A DNA stretch of 39,270 nt from a virus. The stretch lies in the IMG/VR virus record IMGVR_UViG_3300027985_001017, positions 1-39,270 of that record; one strand, given 5' to 3'. Each line of letters opens with the position of its first letter. Position 1 is the stretch's first letter. The notes beneath the pieces were generated by a model. The model ran no database searches. It was not told where the DNA came from and worked only from the letters and a program-made list of their open reading frames with translations. This document shows, piece by piece, positions 1 through 8,118 of the stretch. The position numbers and the translations under genes were made by a program.

Positions 1-144
1 GCGGCGTCCGCTGATGAGGTCGTTACCGCCGCCTGGCTCGGGCGCTGCACCCGGAAACAGTCGCCGCCCACCGGCGTTTCGCCGGCGAGATCCCGTGTGC
101 TGCTGTTCGGCAGTTCAATGACGCCGCCCTTGACGAGGCCGTGC
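1..144. repeat. Terminal direct repeat, left copy (contig-end overlap)
   Basis: Bases 1-144 are identical to 39127-39270. The tail gene on the minus strand reads in frame through the join, so the repeat marks closure of a circular molecule of about 39,126 bp and is not a gene-level repeat. The length is close to large assembly k-mers, which fits an assembly overlap. A true short terminal redundancy cannot be excluded from sequence alone. Confidence 0.95.
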
Positions 145-200
145 CACGGGTCGCCGAATCGCTCGATCTCGTTGAGGTCGTACGTCTCGCCGTCGTTCAT
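1..200 (-). CDS. Tail structural protein, N-terminal part (gene split by the contig ends)
   Basis: The ATG at 198-200 overlaps the TGA of the upstream gene (ATGA), and the frame runs off the left end of the window. Because 1-144 equals 39127-39270, it continues in frame into 37734-39126. The joined gene is 1,593 bp and 530 aa. The N-terminus begins MNDGETYDLNEIERFGDPW. It is the last gene of the tail operon, after two small tail genes. I recognise no family for it. It should be read together with the entry at 37734-39270; the split is an artefact of where the circle was opened. Confidence 0.85.
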   Translation of the reverse strand, partial: MNDGETYDLNEIERFGDPWHGLVKGGVIELPNSSTRDLAGETPVGGDCFRVQRPSQAAVTTSSADA

Positions 201-535
201 GTCGGCGCCTTGTATTCGAGGACAACGATGTTCGCCGAGGTGTCGGCGAATTTCACGGTTTTGACGGGCAGGATCTTCAGCGTAAACAGCCCGTCGGTGC
301 TGCTGATATTGACGGCGTCGTGGAAGGTGCGATCGGCGTAGGCCGTCTCGACCAGCAACGCGCCAATCGTGCCGGTCCCGGTGCCGGTGGCCACGCGGGC
401 ACTCGACCCGGTACGCGCCGGAATTTCGGCGGCCGAGGGCGCCGACGGCAGCGTCTTGTTCTCGCGCGTGCCTCCGTTCTTCAGTTCGGCCAGCGCGCGG
501 ATATAGCGGGAGAGCGTATCGGCGCCGATTGTCAC
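197..535 (-). CDS. Small tail-region protein, 112 aa
   Basis: The function is not recognised. The GTG start at 533-535 overlaps the TGA of the upstream gene (GTGA), and its own TGA overlaps the ATG of the next tail gene (ATGA), so it is tightly coupled inside the tail operon. A longer in-frame start exists to 622, but it would overlap the upstream gene by about 90 bp. The N-terminal third is helical with a basic patch (RYIRALAELKNGG). The rest is Thr/Ala-rich and beta-prone, ending in TVKFADTSANIVVLEYKAPT, which suits a small virion or tail-tip component. Confidence 0.7.
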   Translation of the reverse strand: MTIGADTLSRYIRALAELKNGGTRENKTLPSAPSAAEIPARTGSSARVATGTGTGTIGALLVETAYADRTFHDAVNISSTDGLFTLKILPVKTVKFADTSANIVVLEYKAPT

Positions 536-954
536 GCCGCGGACTCCACGCATTCGCCCGTCGAGAGCGTCAGGTCGGTGTAGGTGCCGGCAGACAGCGC
601 CGGGGTATCGATGCGTAGCCAAATCGCGGCGGCGTTGCCGCTGCCCGAGGTAATCTGCGCGGCCAGGTCGATACTCGCCCCCGGCGTGGCGCTGTCCAGC
701 CCCGCCTGCGTTGTCGCCAGGCTCACATGCGCGGCCTCGACGCCGCTGCCGGTGGCGGCATCCACGAGACTCACGGTGATCGGATCGACGCCGGGATCGG
801 AGAACGCCTGCAGCACCACATCGGCCGTGGTCGAGCCGAGATAGACGACGCGATCGACGGCCGGGCTGGTGCCGTCGGTGGCCTGTAGTGCGGCGATGTT
901 GCTGGCCACCTGAGAGAGGCCGGCATCAGCGAAAAAGGTAAAGGTCAGCGCCAT
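532..954 (-). CDS. Tail-region protein, 140 aa, unknown function
   Basis: The ATG at 952-954 follows a GAGG ribosome-binding site and starts about 7 bp after the stop of the 806-aa tail protein. The protein is Ala/Thr/Ser-rich with many predicted beta strands and no Cys apart from one near the C-terminus. It resembles the small beta-sandwich proteins often found near tail tips (for example the stretch SLVDAATGSGVEAAHVSLAT). It lies between the putative hub protein and two further tail genes in an unbroken operon. A virion role is inferred from context only. Confidence 0.7.
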   Translation of the reverse strand: MALTFTFFADAGLSQVASNIAALQATDGTSPAVDRVVYLGSTTADVVLQAFSDPGVDPITVSLVDAATGSGVEAAHVSLATTQAGLDSATPGASIDLAAQITSGSGNAAAIWLRIDTPALSAGTYTDLTLSTGECVESAA

Positions 955-961
955 AGGTGCC

Positions 962-3382
962 TCACAGGGTCAAGGTGAATTCGTCCTCGTCGATCGGCGC
1001 AGCGATCTCCGAGGGCAGTTCGATTTCGGCGAGGTTGCGTTCGGCCTCATCGACTTCCGGGAAGGTGATCGTGATGACGTGGTCTTCGCTGGCGCCGTAG
1101 TTGTAGGTGACATCGACCGTGCCGCCGAGCGTGGTGGTCGTATCATCGGTGCCGTCCGGCGCGGTGGTCGGGTCTTGGTCGTGGGTAATGCCGACACCGG
1201 CCAGCGAACACAGGGCGAGCGTGACGGCGCTGGTAGCCAGCCCGGTCTCGGGTGACAGCGAATGCACCACCGAGACGACTTTGCCCTGCGCCGTCAGGCC
1301 GTCGGCCTCGATGCGCACCGTCTTGTCGACATCGAGCGCCGGAATCAGCGGCACCGTCGCCGAGACGCGGCTGGCGCGATGGCTGGCGTGGATCTTGGTC
1401 TTGGCAATGGCGATCAGCGCCTCCATCGCCTTGTTCGCCGCGGCGCGGTCGGTCTCTTCGGTCACTGTTGCGGTGACACTGGTAGTTGCCGAACTGACTG
1501 CCACGGCCTTGTTCTTCGGCGGCGTGCCGGTGATCTCCTTTTTGTACAGGGTGATGCCGGTCTCGACCGCGACAAGGTCGGGATAATCACCCTCCAGCGC
1601 GCCGGTCAGCGTGTCGGTGCGCAGGCCAATGGCCTCGATCGACAACGCGTTATAGACGCGGATCAGGTGCTGCTCCTCGACCGTCTGCGTGTAGTCGAAA
1701 CTAACATCTGCCGTAAAGCCCATGCACAGTTCGAGATCCGCGTCCGACGGGGTGAAATAGCCGGACCCGACGGCGACGATCCACGTCGGCAGCGGCGTAT
1801 AGGTGATCGCCTCGATCGTGCCGCCGGCACTCTCGATGGCGGCCTCGACTTGCGAACGCTGCAGGAACCAGCTTCCATCGAGCACGAACTGGGCGAACCC
1901 GGTCATATCGACCAGTGTATAGCTGACCCCGTAGCACTCGGCTTTAACGCGCGGGAAGCGATAATCGAACTCGATGTTCACCTCGTTGGTCAGCGCCGAG
2001 CGTTCGGCGATCTGCACATCCAGCGTGCCGTCGCCGATCAGGTCATCATCGAGCGTGATGTCCGGCGTATCCTTGGCCGTCCAGGCCGTGAGGCGTAACT
2101 GGCCATAGGGTGAGATATCCAGAGAGGCGGCCACAGTGGAAAGCCGGTCCTGCGCATACGCCCAGCCGATCGCCGCCGAATCAAACACGGCGGAGGATTC
2201 GTAGCCGCCGATGACCGCCAGCAGATCGGCGTTGCACATGAACTGGCAAATACCCTGCAGGTCATCGGTGCAGGAGAGCGAAATAGTGCGGTTGATCGGG
2301 TCGAGGTCCGGCGCATCGACAACCCCGGTGAACAGGCGCATGGCGTTGGCCGGCGTGCCGCTGCTGTTGTCCGCGACATCGATGGTGACATCGCGGCCGG
2401 TCCAGCCGGCGAGGCTCACGGCGGTGCCGCTGGCCGGGCGGATGACGAACTCGGCGATGCGGGCGCTGCCCTCGTCGGCCTCGACGCGGATCTCGCCGAC
2501 GACCTGCGCCGTGATATCGACGCCGTCGAGCGTAACAACCGGCGTCCAGACGGCGGCGGCGCCGACGCCAAGGCAAACGGAGGCTTCGCCGGAAAGCAGG
2601 GAGGCCGGCACCACGGAGACGGCGAGCGGCAGCGAGGCATTCCCATGCGGCACGGTGGTGACGGCGATCGGCACCTGGATTACGTTGCCGTCATAGACCG
2701 TGATCGAAATCGGCAGGGTGATTTCTTCCCCGCTGGCCGGCGGGGCGACATAGACAAACGGCGACGACGGAACGGGTGCCGTGGTGGTGAACTGGCTATC
2801 CCCCGTGGTGATCATCAGATCATCAAGGAAGCCGGCCAGGCCGCCGCTACTCGAACTGTAGCGGCCGATGACAAACTCGGCGGTCGGGTCGTTGATCGAA
2901 TAGGCCGTCGTTACTGTCGTCGGCGTCGCCCCGTTGGCCGATAGGTAGGTCGTCCCCGCGACGCGCCACAATGCAAAATAGTTGTTATCGTAGATCGCCG
3001 GCTCGGTGAGCGTCACGGAGATGATGACATCCCCGCCAACCTCAAGCTTGAGCGCGTAATCCTCGATGTAAAGGGAAATGCCGCTATCGCCGCCGTAGCA
3101 AATAACCTGATAACTGAGCCAGTCAGCGGAATAGACCCAGCCGGAAATCGAGTAGTCTGCCGAACCGAAGGCATTCAGATCGGCGCTGGCGGCATAGGTG
3201 ATATGGTGCTTGGTCGACGCATAGCCGTCGAAATAGGCGCTGGTGGTGTTTCCGGTGAGCGGCGCGGCGAGCATCGTCGAGATGATCGCGCCATAGGTCG
3301 AGGACGGGGTTTTGCCGGCCTCGTCGGTGAACGTCGTGCTGTTGTTGGTGCCATCAAAGTGCAGGCCGAGGGCGAGTGCCAT
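962..3382 (-). CDS. Tail tip / hub-like protein with N-terminal LamG-like domain, 806 aa
   Basis: Two parts are visible. Residues about 1-210 look like a LamG/concanavalin-type jelly roll: an early LHFDGTNN segment, a YFDGYAS strand, SISGWVYS, FVIGRYSSSSGG, and a closing FLDDLMIT strand. A Thr/Val-rich linker follows. Residues about 285-780 resemble baseplate or tail hub proteins, with repeated beta segments such as GEIRVEADEGSARIAEFVI and FTGVVDAPDLDPINRTISL. The C-terminus is acidic. The position three genes downstream of the tape measure fits a tail-tip hub that also binds a surface glycan. The family assignment of the C-terminal part is inferred from pattern and position. Confidence 0.75.
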   Translation of the reverse strand: MALALGLHFDGTNNSTTFTDEAGKTPSSTYGAIISTMLAAPLTGNTTSAYFDGYASTKHHITYAASADLNAFGSADYSISGWVYSADWLSYQVICYGGDSGISLYIEDYALKLEVGGDVIISVTLTEPAIYDNNYFALWRVAGTTYLSANGATPTTVTTAYSINDPTAEFVIGRYSSSSGGLAGFLDDLMITTGDSQFTTTAPVPSSPFVYVAPPASGEEITLPISITVYDGNVIQVPIAVTTVPHGNASLPLAVSVVPASLLSGEASVCLGVGAAAVWTPVVTLDGVDITAQVVGEIRVEADEGSARIAEFVIRPASGTAVSLAGWTGRDVTIDVADNSSGTPANAMRLFTGVVDAPDLDPINRTISLSCTDDLQGICQFMCNADLLAVIGGYESSAVFDSAAIGWAYAQDRLSTVAASLDISPYGQLRLTAWTAKDTPDITLDDDLIGDGTLDVQIAERSALTNEVNIEFDYRFPRVKAECYGVSYTLVDMTGFAQFVLDGSWFLQRSQVEAAIESAGGTIEAITYTPLPTWIVAVGSGYFTPSDADLELCMGFTADVSFDYTQTVEEQHLIRVYNALSIEAIGLRTDTLTGALEGDYPDLVAVETGITLYKKEITGTPPKNKAVAVSSATTSVTATVTEETDRAAANKAMEALIAIAKTKIHASHRASRVSATVPLIPALDVDKTVRIEADGLTAQGKVVSVVHSLSPETGLATSAVTLALCSLAGVGITHDQDPTTAPDGTDDTTTTLGGTVDVTYNYGASEDHVITITFPEVDEAERNLAEIELPSEIAAPIDEDEFTLTL

Positions 3383-3385
3383 CGC

Positions 3386-3907
3386 TTACACCTCCTCGCA
3401 GACGAGTTCCCAGCGGTACGACGCATCGCTGCGTGTGCCGCTGTCGGTCGGCCGGCTCGCCCAAACGGTAAATTGTGGCAGGTAGAGCGCCTGGTACGCG
3501 ACGGCGCCATCGACCGCATCAAGCGTGGCCACGTCGCCGGCCAGTGTCGCGGCGGTGATAACCGGCGAACCGTCGGAGAGGAACGCCACGCCCCACGGCG
3601 TGTGACCGACATCCGACCGGCGCGCGGCGGGCAAGGTCGCCTGCCGTGTGGCGAAGGTCGCAGGAACGGAGCGCGGGACGATGCAGGCGAGCACGAGCTG
3701 CGCCGTGGTGTCCAGCGTGTCCAGCCCTGCCGGAAGCCAGCCCGATCCGCTGGTGGTAATCTGTGTCTTCTGCCAGGTACTTTGCTTCAACCCGGTGCCG
3801 GATACCGTCCGAAAAATCGCCTCGCCGCCGATCGGCGCGTAGGCTTGTTCCATATCCAGCGCGGCGAGCGTGGGAATCTCCAGCGCGCCGATTTTGAGGA
3901 TCATCAT
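3386..3907 (-). CDS. Tail protein downstream of tape measure, 173 aa
   Basis: The start is one of two consecutive ATGs (3907 or 3904) overlapping the TGA of the tape measure gene, so translation is coupled. The protein begins MILKIGALEIPTLAALDMEQ, contains a conserved-looking FRTVSGTGLKQSTWQKT segment, and ends in an aromatic-rich stretch (ASYRWELVCEEV). The spot between tape measure and hub is occupied in many siphophages by a minor tail or distal tail protein (lambda M/L position). I cannot name a specific family. A 3-bp gap separates it from the 806-aa tail tip gene. Confidence 0.75.
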   Translation of the reverse strand: MMILKIGALEIPTLAALDMEQAYAPIGGEAIFRTVSGTGLKQSTWQKTQITTSGSGWLPAGLDTLDTTAQLVLACIVPRSVPATFATRQATLPAARRSDVGHTPWGVAFLSDGSPVITAATLAGDVATLDAVDGAVAYQALYLPQFTVWASRPTDSGTRSDASYRWELVCEEV

Positions 3908-6078
3908 CGCCGGCCCCCTCGCTTGAGTGCTTCACGTTTGAAAGCGGTCTGCAGTTCGCCCATGACATCCGGTGCCATGCTGACCGGGTAGCTACCCATG
4001 CCGGGGAAATTGAACGTCGCTGACGCCACCGGCGCGGCGGTGCGCGGCGTCACCAGCCCGCCGGTGGCGTAGCCGCGCAGCGCGGCCATGCCGACGCGGT
4101 TGAAACGGTTGAGGAAGGCCAGTGCGCCCGGCTGCCTGACGACTTCCTGCCGGTTGACGAACTCGCCGGCATGGACGACCCCGGCCATCTGGTACTTGCC
4201 GCCCGGCCCGGTGTAGCCGCCGGCGGCATAGCCGGTAGTCGTCGTGTCGCCGGTCGTCGCCGGCACGTTGCCGACCTGATTGACCGTCACCGTTACGGTC
4301 TTGTCCTGCAGTGCATCAAGCTGCATCTTCAAACCGGAAATCGCCGACTCGGCGGCCGTGATGTCGGCCTGGACCTTGATATTCGCGGCCTTGGTCTGCA
4401 GTTCAGTGATTTGTGCATCCAGCACGCCGATCAGCTCGCGTTGCGCCTTGGCCTGCTCTTCGTAGCGCGCCTGCTCCTGCTGCTTTGCGGCGGCCTGCTG
4501 TTCAAGCAAGCTCGCCTGGATCTCGGCCACCTGCTCGACCGCACGGGCGGCGGTCTCTGGATCGCTGATCTGGTCGGCGAGCTTGGCGGCGCGGGCGGCA
4601 TCCTTCTCGGCCTGCGCGGCGAGCTTGGCGGCGTTCTCGGTGCGCCCCTGGCTGGCGGCCAGTTTCGCCAGCAAGGCGGACTGATTGGCGCTGTCGGCGA
4701 GGTCGTTGTACTGCGTGGTGATCTGTTGCTGCTGTTCCTCGTCCGACAGTCCCGAGCGGCGCAACGCGGCGGCCTTGTCGGCACCCGCGGTGCGCGTATC
4801 GGCGGCCTTGGCCAGCAGCTTCTCGGCTTCGTCGCCGGCGCTCTTGGCGGCCTTGAGTGACTGCTCCCACATGCCGGTCAGCATGTCGCGCAGCTTCTCG
4901 GCATTCTTGATCTGGACGTCGGTGCGCTTGGTGTCGTCGAGCAGGATGTCGGCGCTGGCCTTGCCCTCGGCGATCGCCCGCTTCTGCGCGAGTTCCGCCT
5001 GTTTGGCGGCGAGCTTCTGCGCGATGTCCAGGCGCTGCCGGGCGATCTCGTTGTCGGAGGCGACGATCGCTTTCTGTCCCTTGTCGCGCTGCAATGGCTC
5101 GGACAGGATCGCGGCGATGTCCTCGCGGTTCAGCCGCAGGATCTCCTTCGCCTCGCTCAGATTCCCCTTCAGCGCGGCGACGCCGGCCGCCGCCCAGGCG
5201 CCGAAGCCCGCACCGACGATGCGGAACAGCCGCGCCACGCCGTCGATTGCCTCCATGACGAAGGTAACGAGGCCGGAGCCCTGGATCGAGGCGGCAAAGT
5301 CGCGAATCCCTTGCGTCACCGCGACGATCGCCCGCGCCAGTCCGCCCATCGCGCCGGTCGATTGGCCGGCGCCGCCGACGATCTCGGTCATCGCGTTGTT
5401 GAGCATCTGCAGCGACTGGCCGACCGAGACCGGCATCTTGGCGAAATCCTCGTTCACGCGGGCGCTGACCTTTTCCAGCGCGGTGACCACCGCATCGGCG
5501 CTGAGTTTTCCGTCCGCGCCGAGTTTCTTCAATTCGCCGCGGGTGACGCCGAGCCCTTCGGCGATGGCGTCGGCCAGCCCCGGCGTGTTCTCCAGGATTG
5601 AGTTCAGCTCCTCGCCGTTCAGCCGCCCGGCGCCGAGCGCTTGGCCGAACTGCAGCAGGCCGGCCGCCGAGGCTTCGGCACTCGCGCCGGACAGGGCGAT
5701 GGCCTTGTTCACCGTTGCGATGATGCCGACCGACTGCTGGCTGTTCTTGCCGAGCGCGGAAAGGACCGGCGAGAGCTTGGTGTACAGCGCGACCGTCTCG
5801 GACAAGGAGGCGCGGGTATCGTTGGCTGTGGCTGACAGCGCGGCCTGCACCTGCTGGTAGTCGCCGGAGAAGCGCGTCGCCAGCTGCAGGCGCGAGGAGA
5901 GTTGGCCGAACTCGTCGGCCATGCGCACAATCTCGGCAGTACCGAAGGAGAAGCCGGAGAAGGCCAGTGCCTTCGAGGCGAGTTTTTCGAACTCGGAAAG
6001 GCTGCGGCCCAGCTTGTTCACCGCCGAGACGGCGCTGCTGCTGTCTCCGCTGATGATGACTTTTGTTTCACTAGCCAC
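3904..6078 (-). CDS. Tail tape measure protein, 724 aa
   Basis: It sets tail length and helps DNA ejection, running through the tail tube. The N-terminal region (about 1-240) has the typical tape-measure domain: long amphipathic helices, 'SSRLQLATRFSGDYQQV', 'LLQFGQALGAGRLNGEELN' and 'LADAIAEGLGVTRGELKKLG'. A hydrophobic Ala/Gly-rich stretch near residues 230-300 could insert into membrane. Residues about 330-580 form a long Ala/Gln/Lys-rich coiled coil, and a Gly/Thr-rich tail follows. I choose GTG at 6076-6078 because GGAG lies 10 nt upstream; a TTG at 6087 has its GGAG only one base away. The gene overlaps the stop of the frameshift ORF before it and is followed by an ATGATG-coupled tail gene. 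Confidence 0.9.
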   Translation of the reverse strand: MASETKVIISGDSSSAVSAVNKLGRSLSEFEKLASKALAFSGFSFGTAEIVRMADEFGQLSSRLQLATRFSGDYQQVQAALSATANDTRASLSETVALYTKLSPVLSALGKNSQQSVGIIATVNKAIALSGASAEASAAGLLQFGQALGAGRLNGEELNSILENTPGLADAIAEGLGVTRGELKKLGADGKLSADAVVTALEKVSARVNEDFAKMPVSVGQSLQMLNNAMTEIVGGAGQSTGAMGGLARAIVAVTQGIRDFAASIQGSGLVTFVMEAIDGVARLFRIVGAGFGAWAAAGVAALKGNLSEAKEILRLNREDIAAILSEPLQRDKGQKAIVASDNEIARQRLDIAQKLAAKQAELAQKRAIAEGKASADILLDDTKRTDVQIKNAEKLRDMLTGMWEQSLKAAKSAGDEAEKLLAKAADTRTAGADKAAALRRSGLSDEEQQQQITTQYNDLADSANQSALLAKLAASQGRTENAAKLAAQAEKDAARAAKLADQISDPETAARAVEQVAEIQASLLEQQAAAKQQEQARYEEQAKAQRELIGVLDAQITELQTKAANIKVQADITAAESAISGLKMQLDALQDKTVTVTVNQVGNVPATTGDTTTTGYAAGGYTGPGGKYQMAGVVHAGEFVNRQEVVRQPGALAFLNRFNRVGMAALRGYATGGLVTPRTAAPVASATFNFPGMGSYPVSMAPDVMGELQTAFKREALKRGGRR

Positions 6079-6232
6079 GGTTGGCAATCTCCAGTGCGAT
6101 TAAATAGGTGCGCCAGGGATACTCGAAAACACCCGTGTGGCCATGCGTCACGAGGCAGCAGCAGGCGTGATCGAGTGCGCGGCTTCCTCCATCATTGTCC
6201 GGGCAGTCGCTGCCAACGCTGCCCGTACCCTG
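6071..6232 (-). CDS. Candidate -1 frameshift extension of the tail chaperone (T-like part)
   Basis: An open frame in -1 relative to the upstream chaperone runs from the slippery run at 6232-6238 to a TAG at 6071-6073, which overlaps the tape measure start. The last 20 or so residues (VFEYPWRTYLIALEIANRG) look like genuine protein. If shifting happens at the T-run, the fusion would be about 140 aa against 114 aa for the unshifted product. The stretch just after the shift (Gly/Ser/Cys-rich) looks less protein-like, which weakens the case. The other possibility is coupled initiation at GTG 6149-6151, which overlaps the TGA of the chaperone but has no visible ribosome-binding site. Confidence 0.5.
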   Translation of the reverse strand, partial: QGTGSVGSDCPDNDGGSRALDHACCCLVTHGHTGVFEYPWRTYLIALEIANRG

Positions 6233-6492
6233 AAAAAATGCGGATTCAGCGCCTTGCACGCGGCAACGAGATCCGCCAGTTCAGACGGCGCATACGCTTC
6301 AAGGTCAGCCGCCGCGATGTCGCTCATCCGCGCCAGATCGGACAGGCTGCACTCATCGAGCGCAAGCGCGTGCAACGGGTCGATCGTCGCGCCGGCTTCG
6401 ACGTCGACAACCCAGGCGCGCACCTCGCCGACGGTCAATTCCTTGACCGTGACGGGGCGATCGCCGACGCGGACGATACGTGTCGCCCGCAT
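6148..6492 (-). CDS. Tail assembly chaperone (lambda G-like position), 114 aa
   Basis: This is a small acidic protein beginning MRATRIVRVGDRPVTVKELT and containing VGEVRAWVVDVEAG, ALALDECSLSDLARMSDI and ELADLVAACKALNPHFF, followed by a helical tail. This is the typical build of tail assembly chaperones (a 'V.ELTVGEVR.W' start is common in such proteins). The gene lies between the major tail protein and the tape measure gene, the invariant place for this function. It starts at ATG 6492, 3 bp after the stop of the tail tube gene. The C-terminal third contains the candidate frameshift site. Confidence 0.8.
   Translation of the reverse strand: MRATRIVRVGDRPVTVKELTVGEVRAWVVDVEAGATIDPLHALALDECSLSDLARMSDIAAADLEAYAPSELADLVAACKALNPHFFRVRAALAATARTMMEEAAHSITPAAAS
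6232..6238 (-). promoter_or_regulatory. Candidate -1 ribosomal slippery heptamer T_TTT_TTC
   Basis: On the minus strand the zero-frame codons are CAT TTT TTC, giving the canonical X_XXY_YYZ arrangement. Slipping back one base gives TTT TTT CAG and enters the frame that ends at 6071. The site sits 27 codons before the zero-frame stop, between chaperone and tape measure, where lambda G/GT-type frameshifting is known. Confidence 0.5.
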
Positions 6493-6495
6493 TGG

Positions 6496-7242
6496 TTAGC
6501 TCGCCTGCTGCAGCGCGAAGTATTTGGATGTCCCGGTGCCGGTGACCGTCTCGTCCTTCTCGACGGTAAAACTCACCTGCAGGGTGCCGAAGTCGTCGCC
6601 AATCAGGCCGATGTTCGCCGCGACGCCGAGCTTGCACTTGTACATGCGCACGCTGGCGTATTTTCCTGTCACCGCGTTGATCCCCTCGAAGAAGACCGAG
6701 ACGTTCGGCGCCGAGTTGATCAGCGACTGGATATCGTTTCCGGCGAGCGGCGTATAGCTGATGGTGATGTCGTCTTCATCAACCAGTCCGGACGTGGTGA
6801 CCGTATCGGCAAAGGTGATGCCGCCGGCGGTGACCGTGTAGTCACCGGTATCAACCGTCGCCGCGCCCTTCTTCACCACCGGCGCCACGGTGGTATCAAT
6901 CAGCCGGTCGGTCGGCACGAACTTGCCGAGGAAGCACACATGGGCTTCGTCAGTGATCGCCGTTGCCGCGAGTACAGAAGTCGTGCCCCACAAAGCCATC
7001 GCCAGGTTGTCGGCGGTAAAGTGGCGCAGATCCATCGAACCGGTTACTGACTCGATGCGCGATACCGAGGCATCGACGCCGCCGGAGGGGTCGCGGTAGT
7101 CACGCAGTTCCTGTTTGTTTTCGGAAAACGAGAATTGGAACGCCGAGGTATTGCCGACGTCGACATAGGCGCGGGCGCCGAAGCTGTCGCCAGAATCGAA
7201 CGGCGCCACCTTGATTTTTCCGCTACCGACAAATGCTGACAT
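6496..7242 (-). CDS. Major tail (tube) protein, 248 aa
   Basis: It forms the stacked rings of the tail tube. The sequence begins MSAFVGSGKIKVAPFDSGDSFGARAYVDVGNT and contains 'FSFSENKQELRDYRDPSGG' and 'DLRHFTADNLAMALWG', a pattern I associate with major tail proteins of lambda-like siphophages, followed by a beta-rich body and 'FEGINAVTGKYASVRMYKCKL'. It has a strong ribosome-binding site (AGGAG, about 7 nt before ATG) and its own 15-bp gap from the previous gene, as expected for a highly expressed virion protein. The next gene is the chaperone. Confidence 0.88.
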   Translation of the reverse strand: MSAFVGSGKIKVAPFDSGDSFGARAYVDVGNTSAFQFSFSENKQELRDYRDPSGGVDASVSRIESVTGSMDLRHFTADNLAMALWGTTSVLAATAITDEAHVCFLGKFVPTDRLIDTTVAPVVKKGAATVDTGDYTVTAGGITFADTVTTSGLVDEDDITISYTPLAGNDIQSLINSAPNVSVFFEGINAVTGKYASVRMYKCKLGVAANIGLIGDDFGTLQVSFTVEKDETVTGTGTSKYFALQQAS

Positions 7243-7257
7243 GGTGTGTCTCCTGAA

Positions 7258-7671
7258 TTAGCCGGCCAGATAGACCGGCACGTTGAAACCAAAGGAAAGC
7301 CGCAGCACGCGGCCGTCAAGTCCGTTGTCCTGCCCGTCTGCCGTTGAAATGAAACGCCCCGGTGAAACCTCCCAGCCGATCAGCGCCGCCAGTGCGTTGC
7401 TGAACAGCGCGCAAGCCGCCGTCTTGTCTGCCGTGCTGGCGCGGCCGGTGTCGACGTACAGGTCAAAACTCCAGCGCGCGTGATGCAGCGCGGCCGTGCC
7501 GCTCTGCCCGACCGGCGAGAACTCGACAAACTGCAGCTGGGCGCCGACCGTCGCCGCGCCTTCGACGGTCAGATCGACCGGGGAGAAGGTGTCGGCGATG
7601 ACGATCGCCCCGGCGTGCGGCGCCAGGCGGGAGAGGAGCGTCTGCTGCTGGGTGAAAAGGTCGAAGCTCAT
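7258..7671 (-). CDS. Tail terminator / completion-like protein, 137 aa
   Basis: The ATG at 7669-7671 overlaps the TGA of the upstream gene (ATGA). It begins MSFDLFTQQQTLLSRLAPHAGA and contains an RWSFDLYVDTGRAS strand and a closing LRLSFGFNVPVYLAG. A short helical N-terminus followed by beta strands is the build of tail terminator proteins (lambda gpU and HK97 gp10/DUF3168 neighbours), and the position just before the tail tube gene fits. The family is inferred from length, fold pattern and synteny, not from a diagnostic motif. Confidence 0.68.
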   Translation of the reverse strand: MSFDLFTQQQTLLSRLAPHAGAIVIADTFSPVDLTVEGAATVGAQLQFVEFSPVGQSGTAALHHARWSFDLYVDTGRASTADKTAACALFSNALAALIGWEVSPGRFISTADGQDNGLDGRVLRLSFGFNVPVYLAG

Positions 7672-7961
7672 TGTTTCACCAACTCCGCCGAGAACTCGGC
7701 CGCGTTGATCCGCTGCGGCAGGCCGTGGACGGTGTAGGTTCCGGCGTGGAGCCCGGTGGCGATGGTGATGGTGTCATTCGGCGCGAGGCTGACCGTCTGC
7801 AAGTAGCGCAGCCGGTGCGTGCCGATGCGCACGTCGCCGAAGACGTCTTTATCGGCGCCGCGCAACAGCGCGTCAAACGGCGTTCCAGAAATCTCGGCCA
7901 GGACATGGCCCGGCATGTCGGCATCGAAGAACACGGCCAGATCCTCGGCATCGAACGGCAT
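7668..7961 (-). CDS. Head-tail joining protein, 97 aa (lambda FII-like position)
   Basis: ATG 7961 overlaps the stop of the previous gene (TGATG), with AAGGG just upstream; a GTG one codon earlier is possible. The protein starts MPFDAEDLAVFFDADMPGHVL and ends LHAGTYTVHGLPQRINAAEFSAELV. The pattern 'LPQRINAAEFSAEL' after a short beta barrel resembles phage head-tail attachment proteins. It lies between capsid genes and the tail completion gene. The role would be to seal the portal and connect to the tail. The assignment is by pattern and position. Confidence 0.65.
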   Translation of the reverse strand: MPFDAEDLAVFFDADMPGHVLAEISGTPFDALLRGADKDVFGDVRIGTHRLRYLQTVSLAPNDTITIATGLHAGTYTVHGLPQRINAAEFSAELVKQ

Positions 7962-8116
7962 CACGCACCCTTCGCCGGTTTTTCCACTGGCGCCAGCGCG
8001 CCGGCGTCGAGCAACGGCTGGGCGGTGTCTTTGTCGAGCGCCACCTCCGCGCCGACGGGGAGGTCGTCCCCGTCGTGACGGATCGGCTCGACGACTTTAT
8101 AGGTCGTCTTGGCCAT
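7961..8116 (-). CDS. Small head-region protein, 51 aa
   Basis: Translation from ATG 8114-8116 gives MAKTTYKVVEPIRHDGDDLP, continuing to a Lys/Ala-rich C-terminus ending EKPAKGA. It starts 2 bp after the TGA of the major capsid gene and its stop overlaps the next start (TGATG). Proteins of this kind ('Y.V..PI.HDG..Y..G..V.L....A..L...GAI') are common between capsid and head-tail connector genes in many phages. Their exact role is unknown; it may be a small connector or head-completion factor. Confidence 0.75.
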   Translation of the reverse strand: MAKTTYKVVEPIRHDGDDLPVGAEVALDKDTAQPLLDAGALAPVEKPAKGA

Positions 8117-8118
8117 GC

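Noticed and set aside
197-622. Long form of the small tail ORF starting at 622
   Set aside because: It would overlap the upstream 140-aa gene by about 90 bp; the GTG at 535 gives the usual GTGA overlap.
1262-2098. 278-codon plus-strand open frame opposite the tail tip gene
   Set aside because: It lies inside a clear minus-strand gene, has basic low-complexity composition typical of antisense GC-rich frames, and no ribosome-binding site.
4685-5860. 391-codon plus-strand frame opposite the tape measure gene
   Set aside because: It is Ser/Ala/Arg-rich antisense of a helical repeat protein, without start signals.
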